DNA from: Sclerurus mexicanus
Taxonomy: Eukaryota > Chordata > Aves > Passeriformes > Furnariidae
DNA: 64,000 nucleotides
Direction of reading: 5' to 3'
Assembly (NCBI GenBank): GCA_013396755.1
Contig: VWZF01003005.1
Coordinates: forward strand, 612,913 to 676,912
The notes under the pieces are model-generated. The model was given only the letters and a program-made list of their open reading frames with translations. It searched no databases and had not been told where the DNA came from. Positions 38,427 through 51,400 of this stretch are shown here, in pieces (the first letter of the stretch is position 1; each line of letters opens with the position of its first letter). Made by a program: the position numbers and the translations under genes.

Positions 38427-38470
38427 GATGTTCCCATGGGGCAATATCATTTTCAGCGTTGCAGAGAGAG
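38427..38470 (+). CDS. ADCY2: ADCY2 small 44-nt exon in C1b, residues about 527-541
   Basis: This short exon reads DVPMGQYHFQRCRE and ends with AG of an arginine codon completed downstream. The opening DVPMGQ matches AC2. The rest (YHFQRCRER) diverges from the human segment, as expected in the least conserved part of C1b. The acceptor is a T-rich tract ending ttttttag and the donor is AG|gtaaat. Because 44 is not a multiple of three, skipping it would shift the frame. It is too short to be found by ORF length and was placed by protein match plus exact phase fit with both neighbours. Confidence 0.92.
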
Positions 38471-40795
38471 GTAAATTAATCTTAAAAAATTACTTATTCA
38501 TATAAAGTCCATATAAATAAATATACATTCCTATGCTTTCAAATATTGAGGGCCATTTTTCACGGAAACTACTTTTCCAGCTGATACCTCTTGCACAGGG
38601 AAGGGCTCTGGAAACAGATGTGGCAGGCATATTACTTACGAATTGCAAATACACTTCCTGCTAACAAAGAGCTTTATTCTGGACTGGTGTGTTGGTGAGC
38701 TACTATTCATTTCTCCTAACAAACCAGTGACTCTATTAGTGGGAAGAAACCTATATGCAGGAAAACTGGGGGAAGCCACAAAGGGGTAAGGAGAAGGAAG
38801 ATGGAAAGGGTTGTTAGTAGTTTTTATTACAATGGCTAATAATATATCCTAAAAGAGACATTTTATATATTAATTGAATTGCTTTGTATTTGTATTGTGG
38901 TTTGTTGCTTCAGTCTATTGTATATTTGCAGTAATAGTAATTCAAAAGGTATTTTGTGGTCTTCCTATAGTGTTTGTGCTACACAAAATGTTTGCAAGAT
39001 CACAATAGCTCCAAATTTTCATGCTCCTGCTTGGTACTTCAATGACTAGGACAAGATGGTGATGTCATAAATAACATAAAGTCATTTGAAGGAACCTTTT
39101 AAAACTTTTTATTTTTATTGTCTTTGGTTACTGTAGAGCTATGCAATTACCTAAAATATTGCTAAATGCCAGAAGATGAACAAGTTTTGACTGAATGTGC
39201 ACGATATTAATAAAAATAGTCTACTTTTAAAACTGCACATTTACGTTTGGACAGTATGTCCAAAAGACTTCTATCAGCCAATGTAAGATCACTGGACTGA
39301 GGCATTTGGAAATACTTCAGTTCTTGAAGGCACTGAAGTATTCTTGCTTTTATGTTTCTAAAGTCCACTCTAAAATAGATTGAAAAGGTACAAATGTGTC
39401 AATACCATATTATGGAAGGAGTTTCTGTAACCCATTACTGTCATCTAAAGTCCTTAGTGAAACAGACATGCAACTAGGATTCTAGATAAGCTAGTTAGTC
39501 ATTCCCACATGAAACAGCTGAAATGATCAAAAGCACTTTGAAAATCAATATTTTATTAGAATATGAAAATGTAGGGTTTGAAGCCTGACTGTAGGCTTCT
39601 GTTTGTGGTGGTATTAGTTCTTACGTAATTACACAATAGTCTTCTGTTGTTAAGGATCCGTCAAAAGGATTAAGTGTGATTAGACAAGGTCTATGTATTT
39701 GTCGTAGATTGTTTCCTATGTGAAAAATGAGTTGGAAGCACTTTCTTACCTAAATTCAATGGTATTGAATAGGCAAGGAGTAAGTTGTGTTTTTAAAGTT
39801 GCTGTAGGTACACTAATATAGTTTGGGGTAAATAACCCAAAAACTTGATGTTGAAGAAAATCCATGTTACCTTTGGCAGGGTTCAATTGGTAGGTTAAGA
39901 ACTTTTTGGTAAAGCAAAGAGTCACATTTCAGATCTTGTTTTTGGCTTCTTACAAAACACTGGTTTTAAGTTAACATTGAATTTAATTTTTCAAATACAG
40001 GGATATAATCTGTCAATATTTGAAATATTTCGTTTTTAAGGAGATCACAACTACTGAAAGGATTGACGATTTTTGCAGTAACTTATGTTAGCAAAGACAA
40101 ACACATTCTGATGATACTCTGCTGGGCTTGTGTTGAGTCCAGTCAAAAGAAAATATGCTTTTTTGTTGCAGACGAGTTACAAGATTATAAATAGAGAAAC
40201 ATGATGTATGTTTGAAACTAATTTCAGACAGCACTCAGTTTTCTTATTAAAAATAATAAAGCATTTCCAAGAAAAGAAGAGTTATCAGGCTTTTGGTAGA
40301 GAATACCTATTATGTCTGAGTGCTCATCATAAGATTCTGACAAGATTTTTTTTAAAAATAACTGCAATAAGCAGGAATGTTTTATGAATTTGAGCATATT
40401 CTCATTCTTTTTCATCAATTCGTAATACTGTGGAAGATCTTCTTTCAGCCAGAATTTCTTGAGTTCCTTGGTTTTGGGGTTTTTTTAATGAACTGTTTTT
40501 TTACAGTTGTATTTTCAGGGCTCCCTAGTAGCTAAACTCTGGATTTGTGAGTGAGTGTGTGTGTGTCTCTGTGTGTGTGTCTGTGTGTGTGTCTGTGTGT
40601 GTGTGAGACTGTAGCATATGCTGTTTCTTTTAAGAGCTTATAACAAGGCTCAGTGTGCCAGATGTCTATAGCTCCTATTGCAGTATAAATGTTAAAAACT
40701 TGGTATTATCCTGACAAGTATATGCTAGCTATTGTTTAATGTTTATTAGCAATATAATGATTTTCCAAGGTAACTTCCCACATTTCTCATTTCAG
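38471..40795 (+). other. ADCY2 intron, 2325 bp
   Basis: AT-rich sequence with a GT microsatellite at 40548-40607. Nothing else was recognised. Confidence 0.92.
40548..40607 (+). repeat. (TG)n / (TGTGTGTC)n microsatellite
   Basis: About 60 bp of GT units is interrupted at regular intervals by TC, giving an 8-12 bp higher-order period (gtgtgtgtct). It lies about 190 bp upstream of the exon at 40796. Confidence 0.92.
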
Positions 40796-40876
40796 AACAA
40801 AATCACAGAAAAGAAGGTTTGAGGAGGAACTGAATGAGAGGATGATCCAGGCCATTGATGGAATCAATGCTCAGAA
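40796..40876 (+). CDS. ADCY2: ADCY2 exon: C1b basic/acidic helix, residues about 541-568
   Basis: This 81-nt exon finishes an arginine codon and reads TKSQKRRFEEELNERMIQAI and DGINAQ, ending with AA of a lysine codon. It encodes a charged, probably helical segment of the linker that leads back to the membrane, and is nearly identical to mammalian AC2 (RFEEELNERMIQAIDGINAQ). The acceptor is tcatttcag and the donor is AA|gtatgt. It lies about 190 bp after a GT-rich microsatellite at 40548-40607. The intron downstream is 4.7 kb and holds no recognisable gene. Confidence 0.95.
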
Positions 40877-43800
40877 GTATGTTTTTATCCACTGTTGTCT
40901 CTATCCTTTCCAACTTTGGCATAAATCTGCGAGAGGGTAGTGTTTGCTATTTTTTGCTCCTCCATGCACATCAAATCTGAATACAGTAAAGGTGTCAGGC
41001 ACAGGAAGTTCTCCACATTGTGAAGAAAGGCTATACAGTAACATTTTCTACTATAATATTGAGATAAGACAGTGCCTGTGAATCATGATGTGACATAGAT
41101 TTTGAGTTGTCTTGATCTTCATGGCAAAGGGATTTTTGGTCTGTAGCTGTTTTGTATCTGTAGACTCATAGCCAGAACTACAGAATTATCTTACCTGAGA
41201 GCAGAGGAGTAAGACACAAGAAATAACTGGCTTGGGAATCGAATGATGTGAAAATTGATGCTTCACAATTGTCACAGAAAAAAATTCCTCAGAATTAGAA
41301 ACTTTCCCTAAAATTGCAGTTTAATACCTCTTTATTTCAACTAGTTGGCTGGTTCCTTAGAGAAGGCTAATCTTGCTGGCATATTGGAATTGCTGGGGGA
41401 GACAACCTGGTGTGTATTTTTTCTGTGCCCTAGGAAGAGATGAAGGCAGTATTGATGTTCTCCATTAGCTGGTGCATAGATAAGACTGAGAGAGTAATCA
41501 ATATCAAACCAAAATAAGTGTTTGGGCTTCTTATATTTATGTGATGAAATAAGAGAATTGCCCTTCAAAAGTGTGGAAAATAATCGCGATGAATTGCTTG
41601 TTTCCCCCCTACTTCTGTCGCTTAGAATCTTAATCAGCTGAGTATTACACTTAATTATTAAATGCTCATATGCCACATTTGGAGTTTTTTTCATCTTTTA
41701 ATCCTATTACATGGTACTTTGTTGTAGGAAAATATTTTTCAGTAATTTTAGAAAAGAGAATTGATAGTTGTAGATCATAGAAGAATAGAGTGAAAGAGGA
41801 TAGGTCATGTGGATTGTAAAATGATTTTTTGATGTCAAAAATAGCGCATCTGTATAAATGTATTAAAATACTGGTGTGACCCTATTGTGTGTTGTTTTAC
41901 CTCAGAGAATCCTTGTCTTATCTAATTAGTACATAAAATTCAGAGATAAAAAAAGTTTCTGAAAAACTTTCAGTGCATTTTGTGAATTACATGGGGAATT
42001 GCAGAAAGGTAAGGAATGATCTTATATATCAGAGAGGCTGAATGTCACCTTCCCAAACTGTATTGTCTACCTCTCTCTGTATTGATTTGCTGAATGAATC
42101 TCTTAAAAGCAATGATTCAATTGAATGCCTGGGAATAAGTTGTCAAAAGTGCTGATTCCTCAAATGGCAAGTAAATTCAATAATGCTATAGATATGTGAA
42201 GGCTAAGCACTCAGAACAAGTAAATAAAATATTTCCTACATTTAGGGCACAGAACTAATCACATTTTTGTTTTCTTTATAATTGTGCAAATTTTTGTACC
42301 TCAGTTTTTTGGCTGTAAAATGAAAATAACATTTTCAGCTACAGTAATCGACTGGTTGTGAAACTAAATCTTTAGCTTTTGTGAATCAAGAAGCAAACTT
42401 TTAAGAAAATCTATAAGAAAACTGGTATTTTTATAAGTTTTTAAGTGTAAAGTTTGGATTGTATAGCAAATAGGTCTATGAATGAACGACGAGAATGAAA
42501 AGAACATTATTACACTTAAAATACGGTTTTAAAAGTACCATGCTTTTGACCTTTTTAGTTAGAAAAATGCATGAAAGTAATTCAAAAGCAAACCTTCACT
42601 TTACAGAGTCATGTTTCTTCCACTCTGAGCTGTGAGCATGGTCTGACTTTTTCATTCCTATAATGGTTCTTTGCCGTGTATCATTGTGTGAAAAAACGTA
42701 ACTAGTTGCAAGAAAATGCTGATAATACGGAGGTCTTTGGAAATTACATGGCCAGGTGCTTTACAGCCAGTAACTGGAAGATAAGGGAATGTAGAGTCTG
42801 GATCTTCTTAGTCCGAGATAAATCCGTAGGCCAAACGAATCAGTGTCTTTACTCAGTGTAAAATAGTGTGGTACGTGCTGAAATGGCACCTCAAGTTTTT
42901 GAAGTCACCGTAGCATTTTCCCTGGGCTCCCTCCCTCACTGCTCCCCTGGCAGCTCACAGGCTGGCTTAGCAATCTTTCCGCAGAACTGCCAAGCGCCAC
43001 ATCCACACGCTCTCAGGAGCTCTGGGCGTTGTTGAATTCCTTCTTCTGGAATGTAGATGAAAAGTCAGCATCTAAAAAGCAGCCCACAGGCCTTACGGCA
43101 TGGTTCAGAGTAGCAGACTTAGTTGGCAATGCTTCTTGCGATGTCTCATGGGGAGAGTTATGACCTGTTTATTCAATATTATTCTCTTAAAGCACTGCAT
43201 TAAAAGATACAGAAATACAGGTTTAAAAGAGTGAATGAGGAGCAAAGAGCTTCTGTGCCTTAGCCATTAGGGTGTAACATCGTGCTTTCTCCATGTGTTT
43301 CTTTTTCCTGTACCTTAAACAAAGTACTCCAGCTGCAAAGTGTCTGTCCTGCACAAGAGGGGGATGAGCAGCCCTAGCTATGCCATCCCGAGCCTTGGTG
43401 CTTAGGCATCTTGTGTAGGACATGTAATGGATGGCATCTGTTAGCTAAATATATACCTGCAGAGGGGGGCAAACTAAAGCTTACCAATTGGTCTTTGGTA
43501 AGTAGTTACTGTGTTAAAGAGACTCAGCTCTTTTCCCTCTTTTTCCTTTAAGTCACAGTGGCTGCTGTGTTCTGTGCATCATTCCTTGCTGTACTCTGTG
43601 AATCAGGACAAGCCCTGTGAAAACACACCTCTGGGTACAGCCAGAATTCAGCTGTCTCTCTGTGTTGTTCCTGGAATTACAAAAGAATTTAAGTCAAAAT
43701 TTGGTACCTAGCTTCTCAGGACATGTATCCTCAAGTACTTGCAAATTCTTTGGGAACTTTTAGGGTCATCAGGGAGTGAGGCTGGAGGCAGAATTTTTTC

Positions 43801-45560
43801 AGCCTTTGTCTGTGTGCCAAAGGTATGTGACTTTGTGCTCTCTCTTCTGTACTTACTGTTCACTTCCATTTGTATGTGTTGTACTATTTTCCTCATCTCA
43901 AACCTCTCAGCTCCTGCTGCCTAAAACCAGCATAGTTTTGTTTTTTTTTTGTCAGCTTTAAAGAAAAACTAAAATGTTCTGAAAACACGAGTTTGAGCCT
44001 GACTTCACGTGCGATCAAGTGTGTACAAAACAAATCAGGCCTTTGGGAGTAGAACTGCTGACAGAACTTTTTAGCAGTGTGGTAATGGTAATGAAATCAA
44101 TCGTCCTGTCAAATACCATAGGAAAAAATGGGAAATCAGTTAACTGTTTGGAAAAGAGAGTTACTTTAAGTTTGATTTTTGTGACTAAATGGAAAAAGAC
44201 TTACATTTAACTTTCACAGTTTACCAAAAATGTTCTACAAACTGAGTGTTTTTTCCAGTAGGTTACAGCTGAACCAAAACAAAGTCATGCCATATGTACA
44301 CCAGCCTACCAGATGCATTTCTTCTCAGAATCCTAGCTCTGATCAGATATAAATGTGAGCCCTTGCAGAGCAAACTGGGAAATATATTTTTGAATTAAAC
44401 ATTCCTAGAATAGAACCGAGAATGTTTGCAGCCCCTTTTTATAATGAAAGTGATTGCACAAGAACAGGGACAGTCTCCCAGGCAAGGAAACAAATATTTT
44501 TATTTCACAAATCAAAGCTACTATCTTACACTGCACTCTGTCCACTCCTGTTCTCCCAGAACCTTAATTTTGGATCTGTTCCACTTTGTTTCATTACTGC
44601 TACTTATTTGCATTGCAGCCTGTCAATTGAGGCTGAAAGCACTACTTAGAGTCTAATTTAAAGTTATTGCTGGAAAGGTTGCAAAAAATGTCAGTCCCTG
44701 CTACTATTATTCAAGCTCAAATATTGCATGTCTACGGAATTAATCTGCTTAATTAATTTCTTTTTCAGATTTGTGTAGTGCCCTTGAGGTCCAAGGAGCC
44801 TAACCCTCTTGAAATTTAAATATGTTATATCTTTTCAAGTGTCCATTAAAATAAATGTAGACTTCCTTATTAGAACATTTCATTTTGTAAAAGTTATGTC
44901 AAGCTTTTATCAGGATTCACTTAGTTTAAAATAGATCTGTCATTTCAATGCAAGTACTTATGCTATTTCTCATCTTTAAGCAGGAAAAAAGTTTCTATAA
45001 TCAGTATAAAGGTCAAAATCTACTTCTGTAGTACAGGGCCGTGGTCAAGAGATTGACACAGTTCGAAGGCAAAATCACTCCACCTCTTTTAATAATGTTT
45101 TTTACAATTTTATTTGCAATAGGAGTTCATGAAGTGTAATTTACCTACCACTTTTGCATATTGTAACAGTGTGCTTCCTGAAAAAAACTTGAGAAGGACT
45201 ATTTTTATCTCAAGTTCTCTTCTTCCTGCTAGATATACTATAGTATTTTGGACGAGTGGAATTTCACTGTTAGAATTACATCATATAAATCTCTCCCTTG
45301 ATTCTGCTTAGGAGTGATCCACAATAAAACAGTTGTTCATCTGAGCTTTTTCTTTCATGTGTATGTTACCAACAGAAGTCAAAAAAGAGAGGGGATTGTA
45401 GTCTCCACTTTTACTGTCAGTGAAATTCACGATACACGTTGCAATACACAAGAACTTGACTTATTCCAACTGATTTTCTTGTTTTGCTGCATTTCATTTA
45501 CGTAAAAGGACAGGACTACTTTATTCTTATCTCACTGATAATGTTCCTTTTCTCTCCTAG
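40877..45560 (+). other. ADCY2 intron, 4684 bp
   Basis: No gene or clear transposon was recognised. The block at about 42890-43030 is richer in GC than its surroundings. A 117-codon minus-strand open frame near 41341-41694 has no protein-like features and is judged chance. Confidence 0.9.
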
Positions 45561-45630
45561 GCAATGGCTTAAATCTGAAGACATTCAAAGAATATCACTT
45601 CTTTTCTATAATAAGACTCTGGAAAAAGAA
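45561..45630 (+). CDS. ADCY2: ADCY2 exon: juxtamembrane C1b end, residues about 568-591
   Basis: This 70-nt exon completes a lysine codon and reads QWLKSEDIQRISLLFYNKTL and EKE, ending exactly in phase 0. The segment is the last cytosolic stretch before TM7, and ISLLFYNK..EKEYRA is a common cyclase signature spanning this junction. The acceptor is ttttctctcctag and the donor is GAA|gtaagt, a good donor although the preceding base is A. Because it ends in phase 0, the two candidate alternative exons in the next intron (from 47934 and 48099) would both join without a phase break. Confidence 0.95.
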
Positions 45631-47973
45631 GTAAGTAAGTTATTTTCAGTAAGTTCAATTGCAAATTCATTGGTTGATTCCATCTTAGACCTACCCTAAA
45701 TGAGGCTTGTATCCCTTGATTTTGTAGAACAGCGCCATGTCTACACCACACTTCCTGCAGGGAGAAGTGCTCAAACCTTACAATAATATTTTATCTAATT
45801 AACGGAAGAAATCTTATGAATGTGATGTCTGCAACTACTTTCCTGTTTGTGGGGCTCTGCATTTCACTTGAATTTCTTGAAATTTTCATGGTCTCACAGA
45901 AGTCCGAGGACACCTGATAGTCCAATTTTAATATAACTGGAGCAAAAAAATTCCTAAGTTACATAACTACATTCTCAAAAGGCATTTATCAAACTGCACT
46001 GGTTTTTGTTTGGTTTTTGGGTTTTTTTTCAGTGTCTCAAAGACTCCACCTCTAGTAATGACAGACTTGTATTGATATCAGTTGCTCATTAGTTTTCTCT
46101 GTATCTCTTGCTGCTCACAGTCATTTTCAGGAAACAATACTATAACTGTGTTTTTAAGAAAAATGCCTAGCTGTCTTGGATGCAACACACCAAATGTTCT
46201 TTGGACTCATATGTGTCATAAACTCTCTTGAGACCTGTATGTAGACATGGAGTAACTGATACTGTTTCTAGTCCTTGCAGTAATGATGTTGGAGAATGAA
46301 AGATTCCTCCCTTTTAGGTGACTGTCATGACCACTAGCCTATAAAGTCAGGCTTTTCATTGTTTTATGGCCCTGTGGACCTTGAGCATATTTCTGCATAC
46401 TGACGCAGCTTCAGCAGGAAGACTGGAGAGCCTCTTTCTGCTTTCTCATAAGCGTAGGGCAGCTGATAGCTGAACAGTTATGCTGTCCTTAGGGAAGCAA
46501 GAGGTAGGTTTGACCACAACTAGCTGTATAACTGAGTGAACCTGGTGAGAATGGGCTAGAGGAAGTATTAGCATACCATGTTCACATTGTACAGCAAGTA
46601 TCCTCTGTGTCCATGTGGTAGTCAAATACATATTTAATTTTTTTAAGATATCTTTCAGTTCAAAGCATCTGAAATAATTTTTCACAGCTCTACAGAATAG
46701 TGTTCTTACAGCCACCTGACAAAGGTATGCGTTGTATGCCCTTAGCAATGCATTAGTGAGGAGAAGGTTTCAAGGCTCCTTGAGCCTGTTTCAAAGACTT
46801 ACAAGAGAGAAGAATCTAGGCCTGGTGTGGTCTCATCTGTAGTGTTTAAGGGACACACTGAGTGGATCAAAGCTGTCCCTAGGAGCACACTAAGATTTTG
46901 ATGTGGGTGGTACTTACCAATAATTTCTGAAACAGAACTTGAGAGAAAACCATGACATCCCTCCAGGATCTGAAAGTACAGCATGGTAATAAAGCAAAAT
47001 AATTGTTTAACCTAAGGAGTGAGTTGCCTGCCTTCATTAGGACATGTCTGGAGAAGTGTGAAACACTGAAATAAATTCAAAAATGGGTAGAAATTCCGAG
47101 AGATTTTAGCAGCAGCTCAAGGTCCAAAAGTGTTGAACAGGATCATTATAAACATATTTAACAGGTGGAAGAGCAGAACTTAATGCAATTGTATGCATCA
47201 AGTAACGTGCCTTAAAATTCAGTTAAATATGTGATAAAAATTGCTTTTTATTTGTCATACAGTTCAAAAGTGAAAAAAGACTGTAGGGTTGCCAAAGTCG
47301 ATTTCTGCATGGTCACTTGAAGTGTGGTGCATTGGTTTCATGGGCAGAGCTTGGCAGTAAGCACAAAGACACAGCTGTGTGCTTGCAGTTAGAAGGCACA
47401 GCTCATGCACTTTCCATTTTCTGAAGTTTGCATTTTGAGCACTTTGTGAAAATAATCTTGGGTATATTTTCTTTTAGTAATTAAATCTTAAACTTTTATC
47501 CTTTGAAAAAAAATTTGGATAGGGTAAGTAACTTTAATAGCTACTTAGATCATTTTCCTTTGAGGACTTAATTGGTTTCAGCCTAGATATATCTATCTCA
47601 AATAGCAGAACTGCTCTGATAAATATTTCATTGCTTAATTCTCATGTCTCTAGACAGACTAATTAGAGATAAATAGATTTTTCTCATGACAAAACAGATC
47701 AAATTGACTCTCTCCTAAGAATATCAAGTGTTTAGTAGCATCAGTGGACATAAGAGGCCTTTTAACACAGACATAAAATATTTTAATTGAAGTAACAATA
47801 TAGGTCCAGTAAAGATCAGTGTGATTGCTAGCTATGCTCTGTAGCACAGTTTACAATGTGCTACTTTTTGTGCTCAGAAATTTCCTGTTTAATTGAGTGT
47901 TATATTTTTTGTAACTGTTTCAGCCCATTTGGTATTTATCAACACTTGAAAATCAGTTTGAGGAATTAATGAC

Positions 47974-48025
47974 AAAGAATCATGGAATCTCTTCAGAATG
48001 GTTGGGCATTCCTAAAAATATTTTG
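47974..48025 (-). mobile_element. Very short CR1-terminus-like relic
   Basis: The + strand 'aaagaatcatggaatct' and 'cagaatggttgggcattcct' resemble the reverse complement of the CR1 terminal repeat and the stretch next to it ('agaatcatagaatc', 'ggttgggttggaaggg'). Only about 50 bp can be aligned by eye, so this is tentative. Confidence 0.35.
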
Positions 48026-48057
48026 ACAAAAGGTTTCAATTTTTTTTATTTGTTTCT

Positions 48058-48063
48058 TAAATA
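48058..48063 (+). promoter_or_regulatory. Intronic AATAAA, possible polyadenylation signal
   Basis: The hexamer lies within 'cttaaataaagttt' and overlaps a stop codon in the frame that would follow the ADCY2 exon ending at 45630. In AT-rich DNA this hexamer is common by chance. It matters only if the acceptor at 47933 is used. Confidence 0.25.
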
Positions 48064-48338
48064 AAGTTTTTATGATGAATTTGAGATAGTCTGTTCAGCG
48101 GAAGGACAAGTTAAAACCGTTTGATATGGCTGCTCTTCAAGAAGCAAAAGGATTCAATACTATGCCTGATAATCCTTATCCCTAGGTGAGTGGATGTGAA
48201 GTCATTGAAGAACAGGAAATTTACTGTTGCTGAAGACTGCCTGTACATATATGCATCTTTAAGTTGAAGTTTCAGTTGGGTGATATTTTTTCTGCTTTGG
48301 CAATTGTGTTTTTAACATTTGATTTTTTTTTCTTCTAG

Positions 48339-48436
48339 TATCGAGCAACTACTCTGCCTGCATTTAAGTATTATGTGACTTGCGCCTGTCTCATATTCTT
48401 CTGCATTTTTGTTGTACAGATTCTGGTTTTGCCAAA
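48339..48436 (+). CDS. ADCY2: ADCY2 exon: transmembrane helix 7, residues about 592-624
   Basis: This 98-nt exon reads YRATTLPAFKYYVTCACLIF and FCIFVVQILVLP, ending with AA of a lysine codon. YRATTLPAF is the membrane-proximal end of the linker. The following run of about 22 hydrophobic residues (YYVTCACLIFFCIFVVQILV) is TM7, the first helix of the second six-helix bundle. The acceptor is a long T tract (gatttttttttcttctag) and the donor is AA|gtaagt. Hydrophobic residues and frame are fully intact. Confidence 0.96.
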
Positions 48437-51400
48437 GTAAGTGATATTTAACGTTTACTCATTCCAATGTATATTTGCTCATTAGTGTTAAAAAAAATAA
48501 AATAAGTGTAATTAAAAACTCATAGAATTGTCAAATTACAGAGGTCAGTTTTTAGAAATTAAATTGAACAGAGAAGACTGAGGATTTCATCCCGTTTTCA
48601 AAGTTAGACTTGTTTCTAATTTTAAACACTGTCACCAGTGTTGTGCCAAACATTAGTATAAATTCTTTTAGTTTTTCTCTTTGCATTTCAAAATGTGATG
48701 ATGATGACAGAAATTAAAGTCATATGTGTCAAAAAAAGTAATACAAGGTATAGGTTTGTGCAACTAAAATTATATGTAAAACGTGTGACAGTTGGACGTT
48801 GAAGTGGGACAAAATGGATAGCAGAGTTGGAACTGTGACAAATAAATGTTTTAAACATACCACTGTGATAATACTGCACTATTAAGCATGAAAACAGATC
48901 ATTAATATTCATAAAGTGTTTATTTTAAAAATTAATTTTAGAATGCTATAATCCATTTCTGGAATCATGATTTTCATCCAAATTTATTTATTATAAGCAG
49001 ATTTATATTTATGTGTATAAATCAGCCATCTTTCTGTGCATATTCTAGAAAGACTGAAAACTGGAAGATAGTTGTAGTAAAGAATGTTTTATTAGACTCT
49101 TAAAGTGAAATTTTGCTGTTGATTGTTTATATAGTGGAAAGTTGATATTTGTTTTGTAGGAATTGTTTCTAAAGCCAACACTGTATATTCCCTGTGATAT
49201 GGTATTCTTAGCTCATAGTCCTTTCTCCTGTACAGCACTTTCAGGCGTATGTTTTATAACCACAGTTGACTGATGGGTCTTGTTCTGTAGTATTTGCTCA
49301 CATTTTAATTCAAATCCAGAAGAACCGTTAGGTGGCTATAAATCAACTTTCCACCCTGCCTGCTTTTTTAACATGCATAAAGTTTTATGGACTTCTGTTT
49401 ACATGTTACAGCAAACCGTTTCCCAGCTAATTTCTAAAATGGAGACACAGTCCATCAAGGGACACCCTTCCAAGAGTTCAGCAGTATTCAGCTCATGGTT
49501 CAGTCTAACTTTGGGCGCTGCTATTGAAAAATATGGAATTAAGAGACACATGGCAGATTTTATTTTACAAGTTCATACTATATTTTGATAAGTACGGGAG
49601 TTCATTCAGGAAAATTCATGGTTTGTGAAATTCCAAAAGCCAAAGTTGAATCTCACTACTCCCTTCCAGCAGTATGATTTCTGAATCTGTTTTTAGGTTT
49701 TAGTTTCATTCATGAAAATTAATCTATCATACATGTAGTAAGATGTTCATTTTGCTCTATCCTTACTATGTCACTTAAACCAATTGTGTAACTCCTTAAA
49801 AAATATCAGATTATCAGTGAACTCTGAGGAGCTTTAAGGAAAGTGTCCTCCAACTTGTAAAAACACATGCTGGTATTACATGATCTCTTTGTAACATCAG
49901 AGCAAAAGACACATATTCTTTATTATTGTCATTAACAAAATGTTAAATGTCTTACGATCCTTTTATAAGGCTGCATATTAAATTGTAAAAGCAAAAGTGT
50001 GAAATCAGGTATTACAACATGAATGCTATTCAGCTTCAAGTAGACTGTGGATTATTTTAATAGATGCAAAAGTGGAAGACAGAAAGTCAAGGTATTATAG
50101 GCACCTGCATCTTTGCTGGAAAACTGGGAGCACTGAAAATTGAAAAAAAAAAAAAAAAGTTGAAAAATCACCAGTGTATGTAGTCATCACAAATGCAGCA
50201 TAAATTCAATGTACTCCGATGCTGCAGATGTTATTTCCTACTAAAATTCTATCTAGCCTTTTTGTTTTCTTCCAAAAGTTCTGTAGGATTTTTAAATGGT
50301 GATCTAATGAAGACAGGAAGATGAACTACATGTCATTGAATTTTATTGATTCATTCTTTCATTAATCTGGTTTTGCAGTAGTGTAATATCATTGATTCCT
50401 GTGCAGGCATGCCACCTGCTACTCAAAAGTAGATTTGGAGGTATTTGATGGTGAATAACATCCAGCAAGTTCCAAGTACTAAGTAGTATCTTCAAGATCA
50501 CAAGACATTTATTTCAAGGCTGAAATAATGTATAAATGTTTTAATTTTCCTGGGGTCAGTAAGCTGATGTGGTGTTTTAATAATAAACTTTACACAAAGT
50601 GGTAACTAAAATTTTAATCAAGTAAACAATATCTTGGGGTGAAACTTATAATGACGAGTAGATCTTTATTGTGACATTAGAATGAAAGCAAATCTTGTTC
50701 ATTGCATTCCCTTGGAAAAGGCCTTCAGTGGCTCTCTAGCATTCTTGGTTTATCAAGTGAGAAAAGTATTTCTAGTAATTCATGACAACCCTACATTCTT
50801 TATTTAAGCAAACAGTCAGCTAATGTGGAATTGGTAGTGTTGGGTTTTCTGAAGTGCAAACTGGTGAATGGACAACATCTCTATTGAACAGGAAGTACTT
50901 CTTGTGCTACTCAAGTAAGGGATTTATAGGGGTTGCATTTAAGATTCTTCATGAGTATTTACTCTATGAAGCTGCTGGGTTCAAGAAACTGTGTCCTTTT
51001 GTCCTGAGTCATGCCAAACAATCATCTCATTCTACCCAGGGAAGGTGGTTAGGAGGCCTTAACATAGTATTTCCAATCAAGCACAGCTGAATTTTTTCGT
51101 AGAAAAGGTACTACTTAAAAACCCACCATTACTAGATATCTTTCTGCTGTATCTGATTTAAAAACAAAACAAAACCCCACAACTCAAGTGTAGTTATAAG
51201 ACTCAACTGATACTTGTTTTGACTCCAAAACTGCTGTACGGTCTCCATAGCTATCAAATCCTTCAATGGCTTAGTGAAAGTATTAGTCGAGTTAAGAAAG
51301 AAATAGCTACTTCTAGATATCGAGAGTCTGTATATTGCCTTACATAATTGTCATTTGCAAGTTCTTCATTATGATTTCTTCACTTCAAGAGTGTTTGTAG

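Larger units (their letters stand above)
45631..48338 (+). other. ADCY2 intron, 2708 bp
   Basis: A mostly featureless AT-rich intron. Its last 400 bp hold a short CR1-terminus-like stretch (about 47974-48025) and two possible alternative exons, one with its own polyadenylation signal; see findings. Confidence 0.9.

Noticed and set aside
41341..41694. 117-codon minus-strand open frame
   Set aside because: No protein similarity recognised, no splice or promoter context, and such lengths occur by chance in 64 kb.
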